From the NCBI GenBank assembly GCA_022574065.1, contig JACZST010000129.1, positions 1-5,815 on the forward strand: 5,815 nt of DNA, read 5' to 3'. Shown here one piece after another: positions 1 through 5,815 of this stretch. Origin of the DNA: Acidobacteriota bacterium (GTDB taxonomy: Bacteria > Actinomycetota > Acidimicrobiia > Spongiisociales > UBA5794). Position 1 is the stretch's first letter, and each line of letters opens with the position of its first letter. The position numbers were made by a program, and so were the translations under genes. The notes beneath the pieces were generated by a model. The model was not told the origin of the DNA and did no database searches. It worked only from the letters and a program-made list of their open reading frames with translations.

Positions 1-84
1 CTGAGCCGTGGCCCGAGCGGCCCGCCGCCGCAGGCGGCAAAAGCGGGAAACAAGGACCCACCTCCGCCGCGACACCGACCAGGG
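1..84 (-). repeat. Palindromic intergenic repeat, copy A (cut by the window edge)
   Basis: Positions 1-84 match 116-199 with one difference (C67 versus T182), a direct repeat with a 115-base period. The core (1-52) has the hairpin GCCGCCGCAGGCGGC (24-38, 6-bp stem) and GGAAACA at 46-52, and is shared with copy C at 3312-3375 on the opposite strand. The remaining part (53-84) is shared only with copy B. The element may extend left beyond the window. Confidence 0.75.
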
Positions 85-103
85 CTCGACAACCACAAGA
101 CAA

Positions 104-199
104 GGCGAAGCGAAGCTGAGCCGTGGCCCGAGCGGCCCGCCGCCGCAGGCGGCAAAAGCGGGAAACAAGGACCCACCTCCGTCGCGACACCGACCAGGG
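104..199 (-). repeat. Palindromic intergenic repeat, copy B
   Basis: This is the second direct copy, ending 28 bases before the dapF stop codon. It has GGCGAAGCGAAGCTGAGC (104-121), the hairpin GCCGCCGCAGGCGGC (139-153) and GGAAACA (161-167), then a 32-base tail shared only with copy A. The GCGAAGCGA...TGAGC part also matches the flank of copy C after rny. With copy A this fills 1-227, where I see no believable gene. A 106-codon frame on the + strand runs through the repeats but has the Arg/Pro-rich composition of translated GC-rich noise. Confidence 0.75.
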
Positions 200-227
200 T
201 TGCACGACCCTCCGGATCGGCGCGGTT

Positions 228-983
228 CTATAGCTCGCCTCGATAGACGATCCTGGCCGGTCCGGTCATCCAGGCCCCGGCGTCGTCGAACTCGACAAGG
301 AGATCACCGCCCGGCAACTCGACGGTGATGGCATCCCCGAGGCCGTCGGTCGCCCTCTTGGCGAAGGCCGAGGCCGCGGCACCGGTCCCCGAGCCGGTGG
401 TTTCACCGACCCCACGCTCCCACACCCGAACCCTGATGCGGTCCTCACCGGTCGTCGCCACGAACTCCACGTTGGCCCCGTCGGGAAAGATGGGGTCGCT
501 GCCGATGCGGGGACCGATCTCGGCTACTGCGATCTCTTCGACATTGTCGACATAAAGCACGGCATGCGGGTTGCCCACGCCAACCGGCCGCACCGTATGG
601 CCGGCCACGGTCATCTCCTCTGTCCTGAAGGCGTGCGGCACCCCGACGAACGCCTTGACCGATCCATCATCACGTACCGATACCGGATGATCGCCGACGG
701 CGCTCTCCACAACGAACTCGGCACCGTCGACATAGCCGTCGGTCAAGGCGAGCAGCGCAACACAGCGCAGACCGTTGCCGCACATCTCGACCTCGCCACC
801 GTCCGCGTTCCAATATCTCATCCGGACACGAGTCGCGTCGATCGGGGTCATTTCGAGCACACCGTCGGCGCCGACGCCGGTGTGGCGAGCGCACCACGCC
901 ACGATCTGATCCGGGTTGGGGTCGATCGGCTCGATGATCGTGATGAAGTCGTTGCCGAGCCCTTCGACCTTTACGAAATCCAT
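228..983 (-). CDS. dapF: Diaminopimelate epimerase-like protein, second catalytic Cys replaced by Ser
   Basis: DapF interconverts LL- and meso-diaminopimelate without a cofactor, feeding peptidoglycan and lysine synthesis. The 251-residue product has the family landmarks: KVEGLGNDF (Asn11), GVGADGVL (37-43), WNADGGEVEMCGNGLRC with the first catalytic cysteine Cys68, VGNPHAVLYVDN, ANVEFV, then RVWERGVGET and VELPGG, and MTGPA near the end. The second active-site motif, normally ACGTGA or ACGSGA, reads GSGTGA: the catalytic Cys is Ser198 (codon TCG at 390-392, complement). Everything around it is intact, and length is slightly below the usual 270-290. ATG 981-983 has GAGGGG 2 bases upstream and lies within the end of miaA (13-base overlap), so it is probably translated by coupling. 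It may be a working epimerase with a Ser/Cys pair, a weakened enzyme, or a family member with another substrate. Family membership is secure, exact activity less so. Confidence 0.9.
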   Translation of the reverse strand: MDFVKVEGLGNDFITIIEPIDPNPDQIVAWCARHTGVGADGVLEMTPIDATRVRMRYWNADGGEVEMCGNGLRCVALLALTDGYVDGAEFVVESAVGDHPVSVRDDGSVKAFVGVPHAFRTEEMTVAGHTVRPVGVGNPHAVLYVDNVEEIAVAEIGPRIGSDPIFPDGANVEFVATTGEDRIRVRVWERGVGETTGSGTGAAASAFAKRATDGLGDAITVELPGGDLLVEFDDAGAWMTGPARIVYRGEL

Positions 984-1885
984 GTCCCCTCGAGATGCGA
1001 CCAGGCGGTTTCTAGGCGTTCGTCCCGGTCATGGTGCCACGGAATCCAGTGGATCCGTGGATCTCGACGAAAGAAGGTTCGTTGTCGCTTGGCCAGACCC
1101 ATCGTGGCACGGATCGCATCCTCCCGGCCCTCGCGCAGAGCAATCTCCCCGGTGACGACAGGGATGAGTTGCTTGTAGCCGACCGCCTGTCGAGCATTTC
1201 GGCCGAGACGCGACACCAACTTCGCCACCTCGTCGAGGAAACCGGCATCCAGCATGGCATCGAGCCGCGCCGCTACGCGTGCGGCGAGCGCGTCGCCGGG
1301 GTCGACCCCGATCCCGATGAACGGGCGTGACGGGTCGTAGTCACGCACCGCGGTTGCCGCCGGACGACCGGCGCGGCTCGACGGGGTAGCTCCGGTGAGC
1401 CTGAGGATTTCCACGGCGCGGATCACCCGCCGCGGGTTGGACAGGTCGACCACATCCGCTGCGGCAGCATCGGCGGCGATGAGCTCATCTACCAGGTCTT
1501 CGCGTGACACGGCTTCCAGCTCAGCTCGGAGCCCGTCGTCGGTCGGCGGGAACTCGAGCGGGTCCACCAGGGAACGCAGATGCAGCCCCGATCCTCCAGC
1601 CAGGACCGCGGGTCGGCCCTCATCGGAGAGCCGATCGAGGACGACCGCGCCTTCCTGCTGGAACCGGGCCACGCTCAATTCTTCGGAGGGATCCACCAAA
1701 TCCACCAGGTGGTACCCGAAGCGGGAACGAGTCTCCGCATCGGGTTTCGCGGTCCCGATGTCCATTTCCCGATAGGTCTGCATCGAGTCGACCGACACGA
1801 TGTCGGCGCCGAGACGCGCGGCGAGCGCCTCGGCGAGATGTGACTTGCCGGAGGCGGTCGGACCGACGACGGCGACGAGGGTCAG
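971..1885 (-). CDS. miaA: tRNA dimethylallyltransferase MiaA, apparent CTG start
   Basis: MiaA transfers a dimethylallyl group from DMAPP to N6 of A37 in tRNAs reading codons that begin with U. From CTG 1883-1885 the product is 304 residues, a normal family length. It begins M(CTG)TLVAVV, then the P-loop GPTASGKS (8-15), SVDSMQTYR with the catalytic-type Asp33, GTAKP, YHLVDLVDPSE, LAGGSGLHLR, NPRRVIRAVEI, AVGYKQLIPV and the tRNA-binding AKRQRTFFRRDPRIHWI. The frame contains no ATG, GTG or TTG upstream of the P-loop. The first conventional start, GTG 1796-1798, would delete the P-loop and so cannot give an active enzyme. CTG has GAGGGAG 7 bases upstream and forms a CTGA overlap with the miaB stop, a one-base variant of the common ATGA arrangement. 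The 3' end (TAA) overlaps dapF by 13 bases. Function is very secure; the CTG start is inferred. Confidence 0.95.
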   Translation of the reverse strand: MTLVAVVGPTASGKSHLAEALAARLGADIVSVDSMQTYREMDIGTAKPDAETRSRFGYHLVDLVDPSEELSVARFQQEGAVVLDRLSDEGRPAVLAGGSGLHLRSLVDPLEFPPTDDGLRAELEAVSREDLVDELIAADAAAADVVDLSNPRRVIRAVEILRLTGATPSSRAGRPAATAVRDYDPSRPFIGIGVDPGDALAARVAARLDAMLDAGFLDEVAKLVSRLGRNARQAVGYKQLIPVVTGEIALREGREDAIRATMGLAKRQRTFFRRDPRIHWIPWHHDRDERLETAWSHLEGTWIS

Positions 1886-3270
1886 ACCAGAACTCCCTCG
1901 AGGTAGTGAGGTGCGGCCCTGGTGATGCGAACGTCGAGAAACGACCCGGGTCGAAACGTCCCCGCCACGTGCACGATCCGGTTTCCTCCGGTTCTCGTGG
2001 TAGCAACCGACGGGTCGCGCCGCGACGGCCCTTCCACGAGGACTTCAGCCCGCTTCCCGACCGCCGCTTGGTTGTGCTCGAAGGTGATGCGGTTTTGTTG
2101 TTCGACCAGCCGGTCGAACCGCTCCTTGACGACCACGTGATCCACCTGATCGCTCATCTCCGCGGCAGGGGTCCCGGGACGTGGTGAGAACTGGAACATG
2201 AAGGCGTTGTCGAATCGAGCCTCGGCCATCACTGCCAGGGTTCGCTCGAAGTCCTCCTCGGTTTCGCCGGGGAACCCGACGATGACGTCGGTGGATACCG
2301 AAAGGCCTGGGATGATGCCTCGGGCCATGGCGAGTTTGGCGAGGAACCGTTCGGCGGTATATCCACGATGCATGGCGGCCAAGATTCGGTCGCTGCCCGA
2401 TTGCAGCGGGAGATGGAGTTGATCGGCCACGGACGTCGTCTCTGCCATCGCATACACGACATCTTCCTTGATGTCTTTGGGGTGCGGGCTGGTGTAGCGG
2501 ATCCTCCTGATCGCGTCGATGCTGCCGACACGGCGGAGGAGATCGGCGAAAAGCGGCTTGCGCCCATTCAGATCGAGGTCGCGACCGTAGGAGTTGACGT
2601 TTTGGCCGAGCAGCGTGATCTCGACAACGCCCTGTTCAGCCAGGCCTTCCACCTCGCCGATGATGTCGCCCGGCCGCCGGCTGATCTCGCGGCCGCGCAC
2701 GATCGGGACGATACAGAACGTGCAACCGTTGTTACACCCGATGGTGATCGTCACCCAGGCCGAGTGGTCGCTCTCTCGCTGCACCGGAAGATGTGATGGG
2801 ATGTCGTCGTGGTTCGTGGTCTGCTCCCACACCTCGGTGACGGGCCCCCACTCGTCGACGTGGTCGAGCAGATCGAGAACGCGGTGCGTGTTGTGGGTGC
2901 CGAACACCACATCGACCCAATCGGCCCGCTCCCGCACCAGGTCCTTGTCCTTTTGGGCGGCGCACCCCCCAACGGCGATGCGCATGCCCGGGCGGCTTTC
3001 CTTCGTCGATTTCAACAGACCGAGGTAGCCGTACAGTTTCTGGTCGGCGTTGTCGCGGATCGTGCACGTGTTGAGAACCACCAGATCGGCGTCCTCGGCG
3101 CGATCGACCCTGGTCATACCGTCGGTATCGAGCAGCCCGGCGATCCGCTCTGAATCGTGGTCGTTCATCTGGCAGCCGAAGGTGCGTATGAAATACGTGG
3201 AGCCCACCCTGCGGGGGCTTCGCCGCATGGTCGGCATGTCGAGCAGTGTCGGTTGGCTCATGATGCTCAT
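1882..3270 (-). CDS. miaB: tRNA-2-methylthio-N6-dimethylallyladenosine synthase MiaB
   Basis: This radical-SAM methylthiotransferase turns i6A37 of tRNA into ms2i6A37, the step after MiaA. With the start used here (462 residues) the N-terminal MTTase domain carries the three cysteines for the auxiliary [4Fe-4S] cluster: Cys33 (RTFGCQMND), Cys69 (LNTCTIRD) and Cys103 (VGGCAAQ). The radical-SAM CxxxCxxC is Cys179, Cys183 and Cys186 (GCNNGCTFCIVP), followed by RGREISR and the family stretches LLGQNVNSYG, YTSPHP, LHLPLQSGSD and VGFPGETEEDF. A C-terminal TRAM domain of about 60 residues (AEVLVEG...GSFLDVRI) should bind tRNA. The start is uncertain. The frame opens at GTG 3298-3300, but that has no ribosome binding site and lies against the palindromic repeat. 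ATG 3268-3270 or ATG 3259-3261 are better, and residues before about 3190 are not conserved. The stop overlaps the miaA start by four bases, implying coupling. Confidence 0.95.
   Translation of the reverse strand: MSIMSQPTLLDMPTMRRSPRRVGSTYFIRTFGCQMNDHDSERIAGLLDTDGMTRVDRAEDADLVVLNTCTIRDNADQKLYGYLGLLKSTKESRPGMRIAVGGCAAQKDKDLVRERADWVDVVFGTHNTHRVLDLLDHVDEWGPVTEVWEQTTNHDDIPSHLPVQRESDHSAWVTITIGCNNGCTFCIVPIVRGREISRRPGDIIGEVEGLAEQGVVEITLLGQNVNSYGRDLDLNGRKPLFADLLRRVGSIDAIRRIRYTSPHPKDIKEDVVYAMAETTSVADQLHLPLQSGSDRILAAMHRGYTAERFLAKLAMARGIIPGLSVSTDVIVGFPGETEEDFERTLAVMAEARFDNAFMFQFSPRPGTPAAEMSDQVDHVVVKERFDRLVEQQNRITFEHNQAAVGKRAEVLVEGPSRRDPSVATTRTGGNRIVHVAGTFRPGSFLDVRITRAAPHYLEGVLV
1893..1899 (-). promoter_or_regulatory. 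Shine-Dalgarno of miaA that supports a CTG start
   Basis: GAGGGAG on the minus strand, inside the last codons of miaB, ends 7 bases before CTG 1883-1885. This spacing is ideal for initiation there. No ATG, GTG or TTG lies in the miaA frame near it. The miaB TGA stop (1882-1884) overlaps the CTG, so a ribosome finishing miaB would be placed to reinitiate. Confidence 0.6.
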
Positions 3271-3311
3271 GGTCTTCGTAGTAATCGGTGGCCGCGGCAC
3301 CAGTTGTGCTG

Positions 3312-3375
3312 TGTTTCCATCTCTTGCCGCCTTCGGCGGCGGCCCGCTCGGGCCCCGCTCAACATCGCTTCGCTC
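3312..3375 (+). repeat. Palindromic intergenic repeat, copy C (inverted relative to copies A and B)
   Basis: This GC-rich element fills most of the rny-miaB gap. It contains two back-to-back hairpins: GCCGCCTTCGGCGGC (3326-3340, 6-bp stem, 3-base loop) and GGCCCGCTCGGGCC (3341-3354, 6-bp stem). On its flanks are TGTTTCC (3312-3318) and GCTCAACATCGCTTCGCT. Read on the + strand it aligns with the minus strand of 1-52 and 104-167, sharing TGTTTCC, CTTTTGCCGCC/CTCTTGCCGCC, CGGCGGCGG, CCGCTCGGGCC and GCTCA, with few substitutions and one 1-base indel. No T-run follows on either strand, so it is not an obvious intrinsic terminator. A REP-like dispersed element is the best description. Confidence 0.7.
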
Positions 3376-3382
3376 GTTTCGC

Positions 3383-4906
3383 TCAGCGGGCGAAATCCTT
3401 GGCCCTGAACTCCCGGATGACGGTCACCTCTATTTGACCTGGATACTGTAGGTCCTCCTCCAGTCTTCTCGCGATGCGTCGCGACAGGGCAGAAGCGGCC
3501 AGATCATCCACCGTGCCGGGATCGACTACTACCCGAATCTCTCGCCCGGCCTGGAGGGCGAACACCCGCTCCACGCCGTCGAACGCGGCGGCAATTTCCT
3601 CTAGCCGCTCCAGACGCCGCACATACGACTCCAACGCCTCCCGCCTGGCGCCGGGACGAGCTGCAGACACCGCATCGGCGGCCTGGACGAGGACCGCGGT
3701 CAATGTGCGCGGCTCGACCTCGTTGTGGTGAGCCTCGATGGCGTGGACGACCGCAGGGCTCTCGTCGAAACGGCGGGCAATCTCAGCCCCGACCAGGGCA
3801 TGGGAGCCACCGATCTCATGAGAAACGGCCTTGCCGATGTCATGGAGGAAGGCAGCGCGACGGGCCTCCACCTCATCCGCGTTCAACTCCGCTGCCAGCA
3901 TCCCGGCGATATGAGACGACTCGACGAGGTGGTTGAGGACGTTCTGTCCGTAACTGGTCCGGTACCGCAACCGGCCGAGGAGAGTGACCAACTCTGGGTG
4001 CATCTTGGTGAGCCCGACCTCCAGAAGCGACCACTCCCCTGAGTCCTGGATGGATTGTTCGACCTCTTCCCGTGCTTTGGCGTATGCCTCCTCGATCGAA
4101 GACGGGTGGATCCTGCCTCCCTCCACCAATCGTTCCAGGGCACGCCTCGCGATTTCTCTGCGCACCGGGTCGAAGGTAGACACCGACACCACCTCCGGGG
4201 TGTCGTCGACGATGAGGCTCACTCCGGTAACTGACTCGAAGCTGCGGATGTTCCGCCCGTCCCGACCAATGATCCGTCCCTTCATGTCGTCCGAAGGCAG
4301 CAGCACCACCGACACCGTCGTCTCCGAAACCACCTCAGCGGCGAGACGCTGGATGGCGGTGGCCAGGATCCGCTGGGCACGTCGTTCCGCCTCTTCCCTG
4401 GCACGGACATCCAGGTCCCTGATCAGCACCATGGCGTCCCTTTTTGCCTCCGCTTCGACCTTTTCCAACAGCTCGGCCTTCGCCGCCTTGGCGTCGAAGC
4501 CGGCGATCCGCTCCAGACCCTGTCGAGCTTCTTCCTTCACCGCCTCGGCAGCGGAGACGGCGTCGGCGGCACCTTGCTCACGGGTGAGCACAAGCTCCTC
4601 ACGTTGGGCCAGGTTGCCTGCGCGCTGCTCGAGGGTGGCCTCGCGCTGGACATGCCTGGCCTCCTGTGAACCCATCTCCACCCTGCGGTGCTCGAGAGTC
4701 GCATCCTCGCGGTCGCGATACACCTCGGCCTTTGTTCGCGCCTCTTCCTCGGCCCTGGTCAAGATACGCTGGGCTTCGAGTCGCGCCTCGGCAAGTGCCT
4801 CGCTCGGGGTTTCCACCCGCTGAATCCGTCGCGATAGCACGTAGCCACCGACGAAGGCGACGACCGTCATTGCGACGTAGAGCGCCACCAACACCCACTG
4901 TTCCAT
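3383..4906 (-). CDS. rny: Ribonuclease Y, membrane-anchored endoribonuclease
   Basis: RNase Y starts bulk mRNA decay by single-strand endonucleolytic cleavage at the inner face of the membrane. The 507-residue product (B. subtilis enzyme about 520) has the full family architecture. There is one N-terminal membrane helix (about residues 4-24, WVLVALYVAMTVVAFVGGYV), and a long charged Glu/Ala/Arg coiled coil to about residue 190. A KH domain follows with GRIIGRDGRNI (GxxG at 214-217). The HD phosphohydrolase domain has FLHDIGKA (His355-Asp356) and HAIEAHHNEVEP, and the end is the conserved YPGQIEVTVIRE...AKDFAR. I chose ATG 4904-4906 because GAGG lies 5 bases upstream and the membrane helix then begins at once. 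The in-frame ATG at 4940-4942 would put its start codon in the 9-bp hairpin and add 12 residues (MLRFLGRRNEAV) that look non-native. The stop TGA abuts a palindromic repeat. No catalytic residue appears lost. Confidence 0.95.
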   Translation of the reverse strand: MEQWVLVALYVAMTVVAFVGGYVLSRRIQRVETPSEALAEARLEAQRILTRAEEEARTKAEVYRDREDATLEHRRVEMGSQEARHVQREATLEQRAGNLAQREELVLTREQGAADAVSAAEAVKEEARQGLERIAGFDAKAAKAELLEKVEAEAKRDAMVLIRDLDVRAREEAERRAQRILATAIQRLAAEVVSETTVSVVLLPSDDMKGRIIGRDGRNIRSFESVTGVSLIVDDTPEVVSVSTFDPVRREIARRALERLVEGGRIHPSSIEEAYAKAREEVEQSIQDSGEWSLLEVGLTKMHPELVTLLGRLRYRTSYGQNVLNHLVESSHIAGMLAAELNADEVEARRAAFLHDIGKAVSHEIGGSHALVGAEIARRFDESPAVVHAIEAHHNEVEPRTLTAVLVQAADAVSAARPGARREALESYVRRLERLEEIAAAFDGVERVFALQAGREIRVVVDPGTVDDLAASALSRRIARRLEEDLQYPGQIEVTVIREFRAKDFAR

Positions 4907-5141
4907 CACTGCCTCGTTCCGACGGCCCAAAAAACGCAGCATGCCGAGCCACTAGGGCTCGGCACACACCGGGCACAACACCGCACAAGTTGGGGGGATT
5001 AGTCCCCTTCGCTCATTGAGGCTGCTGCTCTCCGGGTCGACATTCTCGTTCTGGTCCGCTTGGTAGGTTGTGTTTCGGTATGTGTCGTTAGTGCGATCCT
5101 ACCCGAAGACGGCCGCTGGCGGAACGCGAAATCTCAGAATG
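4907..5141. other. recA-rny intergenic region without a gene
   Basis: This is 235 bases between the recA stop and the preferred rny start. I found no coding frame with family resemblance, no tRNA-like cloverleaf and no recX remnant. It holds a 9-bp hairpin (4942-4964) and a smaller 5-bp hairpin, GGGGATTAGTCCCC (4994-5007). It presumably contains the end of the recA transcript and the promoter or leader of rny, but no convincing paired -35/-10 could be read. Confidence 0.6.
4942..4964 (-). terminator. 9-bp perfect hairpin followed by a T-run, possible recA terminator
   Basis: TGCCGAGCC (4942-4950) and GGCTCGGCA (4956-4964) are perfect inverted repeats around a 5-base loop. On the minus strand the stem is followed, after 7 bases, by six T (4929-4934). 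This resembles an intrinsic terminator for recA transcription, but the 7-base gap before the T-run is longer than usual, so attenuation in the rny leader or a protein-binding palindrome are alternatives. It ends 35 bases before the preferred rny start. Confidence 0.4.
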
Positions 5142-5815
5142 TCAATCGCTACCCTCCGTGGGCATGTCGGCTTGTTCGCCGACGACCTCTGATAACGCTT
5201 TATCTGTCGCGGCATCAGCATCGGTTTCGTCGACGATAACCCCGACCGCCCGCAGCACCTGGTCGTGGAGCTGCACGGCGATCTCCGGGTTGTCGCGGAG
5301 GAACTCCTTGGCCTTCTCACGCCCCTGCCCGAGTTGGTCCCCGTCGTAGGTGTACCAGGCGCCGGCCTTCTTGACGATGCCCTCCTCGACGGCGACATCG
5401 AGCAGACTCCCCTCGCGGGAGATGCCATCGCCAAACATGATGTCGAACTCGGCGAGGCGGAACGGCGGGGCCACCTTGTTCTTGGCGACCTTGACCCGCA
5501 CCCGGTTGCCAATGTTGTCGGTCCCCGACTTGATCGCCTCGATGCGCCGTATATCGAGCCTCACGGTCGCATAGAACTTGAGAGCGCGGCCGCCGGGGGT
5601 GATTTCCGGCGACCCAAACATCACGCCGATCTTCTCTCGTAACTGGTTGATGAAGATCGCCGTGGTCTGGGAGCGGTTGATCGTTCCCGCCAGCTTGCGC
5701 AGCGCCTGGGACATGAGTCGTGCCTGGAGACCGACATGGACGTCACCCATGTCGCCCTCGAGCTCGGCGCGCGGCACCAGCGCCGCCACCGAGTCGATCA
5801 CGACAACCTCGAGGG
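5142..5815 (-). CDS. recA: RecA recombinase, C-terminal part (5' end outside window)
   Basis: This is the ATP-dependent strand-exchange protein that coats single-stranded DNA in homologous recombination and stimulates LexA self-cleavage in the SOS response. The frame is open to the window edge, so about 224 residues are visible of the usual ~345, and the Walker A region is missing. Visible in order are the Walker B segment (LEVVVIDSVAALVP), loop L1 (EGDMGDVHVG), the strongly conserved INQLREKIGVMFG and TPGGRALKFY stretch containing loop L2, then the C-terminal domain with GISREGSLLD and AWYTYDGDQLGQG. It ends in the acidic tail typical of RecA (DETDADA...EGSD) and a TGA stop. A GTG at 5799-5801 could be mistaken for a start but is an internal Val codon of Walker B. 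No recX follows; the next gene is rny after 235 bases. No broken motif is seen. Identification is very secure. Confidence 0.97.
   Translation of the reverse strand, partial: LEVVVIDSVAALVPRAELEGDMGDVHVGLQARLMSQALRKLAGTINRSQTTAIFINQLREKIGVMFGSPEITPGGRALKFYATVRLDIRRIEAIKSGTDNIGNRVRVKVAKNKVAPPFRLAEFDIMFGDGISREGSLLDVAVEEGIVKKAGAWYTYDGDQLGQGREKAKEFLRDNPEIAVQLHDQVLRAVGVIVDETDADAATDKALSEVVGEQADMPTEGSD

Noticed and set aside
1..199. Possible CRISPR array
   Set aside because: Only two copies are visible, the repeated unit is 84 bases with a 31-base spacing, and the core recurs elsewhere in inverted orientation. That fits a dispersed palindromic element, not CRISPR.
196..211. AGGGT-TGCACG-ACCCT hairpin after dapF as a terminator
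   Set aside because: It has only a 5-bp stem and no T-run follows on the minus strand. No clear intrinsic terminator for the operon is visible inside the window.
8..328. Open frame of 106 codons on the + strand through the repeats
   Set aside because: It consists of translated palindromic repeats and then antisense dapF. It has no ribosome binding site or recognisable domain, and it repeats itself only because the DNA does.
971..1798. miaA starting at GTG 1796-1798
   Set aside because: This start removes the P-loop GPTASGKS, which is clearly encoded in frame just upstream, so it cannot be the true N-terminus.
1504..2187. Long open frame on the + strand (227 codons)
   Set aside because: It lies antisense across miaA and miaB, has an Arg/Pro-rich composition and shows no family motifs. 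It is a high-GC shadow of the real genes.
3984..4823. Long open frame on the + strand (279 codons), Ser/Arg rich
   Set aside because: It is fully antisense to rny, whose domains are intact. The composition is that of reverse-strand translation of a Glu/Ala/Arg coiled coil.
5096..5145. Possible rny promoter: TTGACA (5140-5145) and TAGGAT (5096-5101) on the minus strand
   Set aside because: The two hexamers are 38 bases apart and cannot form one promoter. TTGACA overlaps the recA stop and lacks a -10, and TAGGAT lacks a -35 at 16-18 bases. Each alone is too weak to call.

Overview
The window is a compact, high-GC bacterial chromosomal segment. All five recognisable genes lie on the minus strand. 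Read in the direction of transcription (right to left) they are recA (3' part only), rny (RNase Y), miaB, miaA and dapF. The protein sequences look actinobacterial. The recA-rny neighbourhood with RNase Y suggests a deep-branching lineage such as Acidimicrobiia rather than a classical Streptomyces- or Mycobacterium-type genome. That placement is inference from gene content and general sequence character, not from a search.

Layout: 5142-5815 is the C-terminal two thirds of RecA, cut by the window edge. 4907-5141 is a 235-base intergenic stretch with no recX and a strong 9-bp hairpin just upstream of rny. 3383-4906 is rny. 3271-3382 is a short gap largely filled by a GC-rich palindromic repeat. 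1882-3270 is miaB. 971-1885 is miaA, whose reading frame has no ATG, GTG or TTG before its P-loop but has a well-placed CTG with a strong ribosome binding site, overlapping the miaB stop by four bases (CTGA). 228-983 is dapF, overlapping the end of miaA by 13 bases. 1-227 holds two long direct copies of the repeat family also seen after rny.

The miaB-miaA-dapF block looks translationally coupled. MiaA prenylates A37 of tRNAs reading U-initial codons and MiaB then methylthiolates the product. DapF makes meso-diaminopimelate for peptidoglycan and lysine. RNase Y (membrane-anchored mRNA decay) and RecA (recombination and SOS) lie upstream. These are housekeeping genes and I see no new multi-gene system. 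The points worth a second look are the CUG start of miaA, a DapF in which one of the two catalytic cysteines is serine (Ser198), and a three-copy palindromic intergenic repeat.
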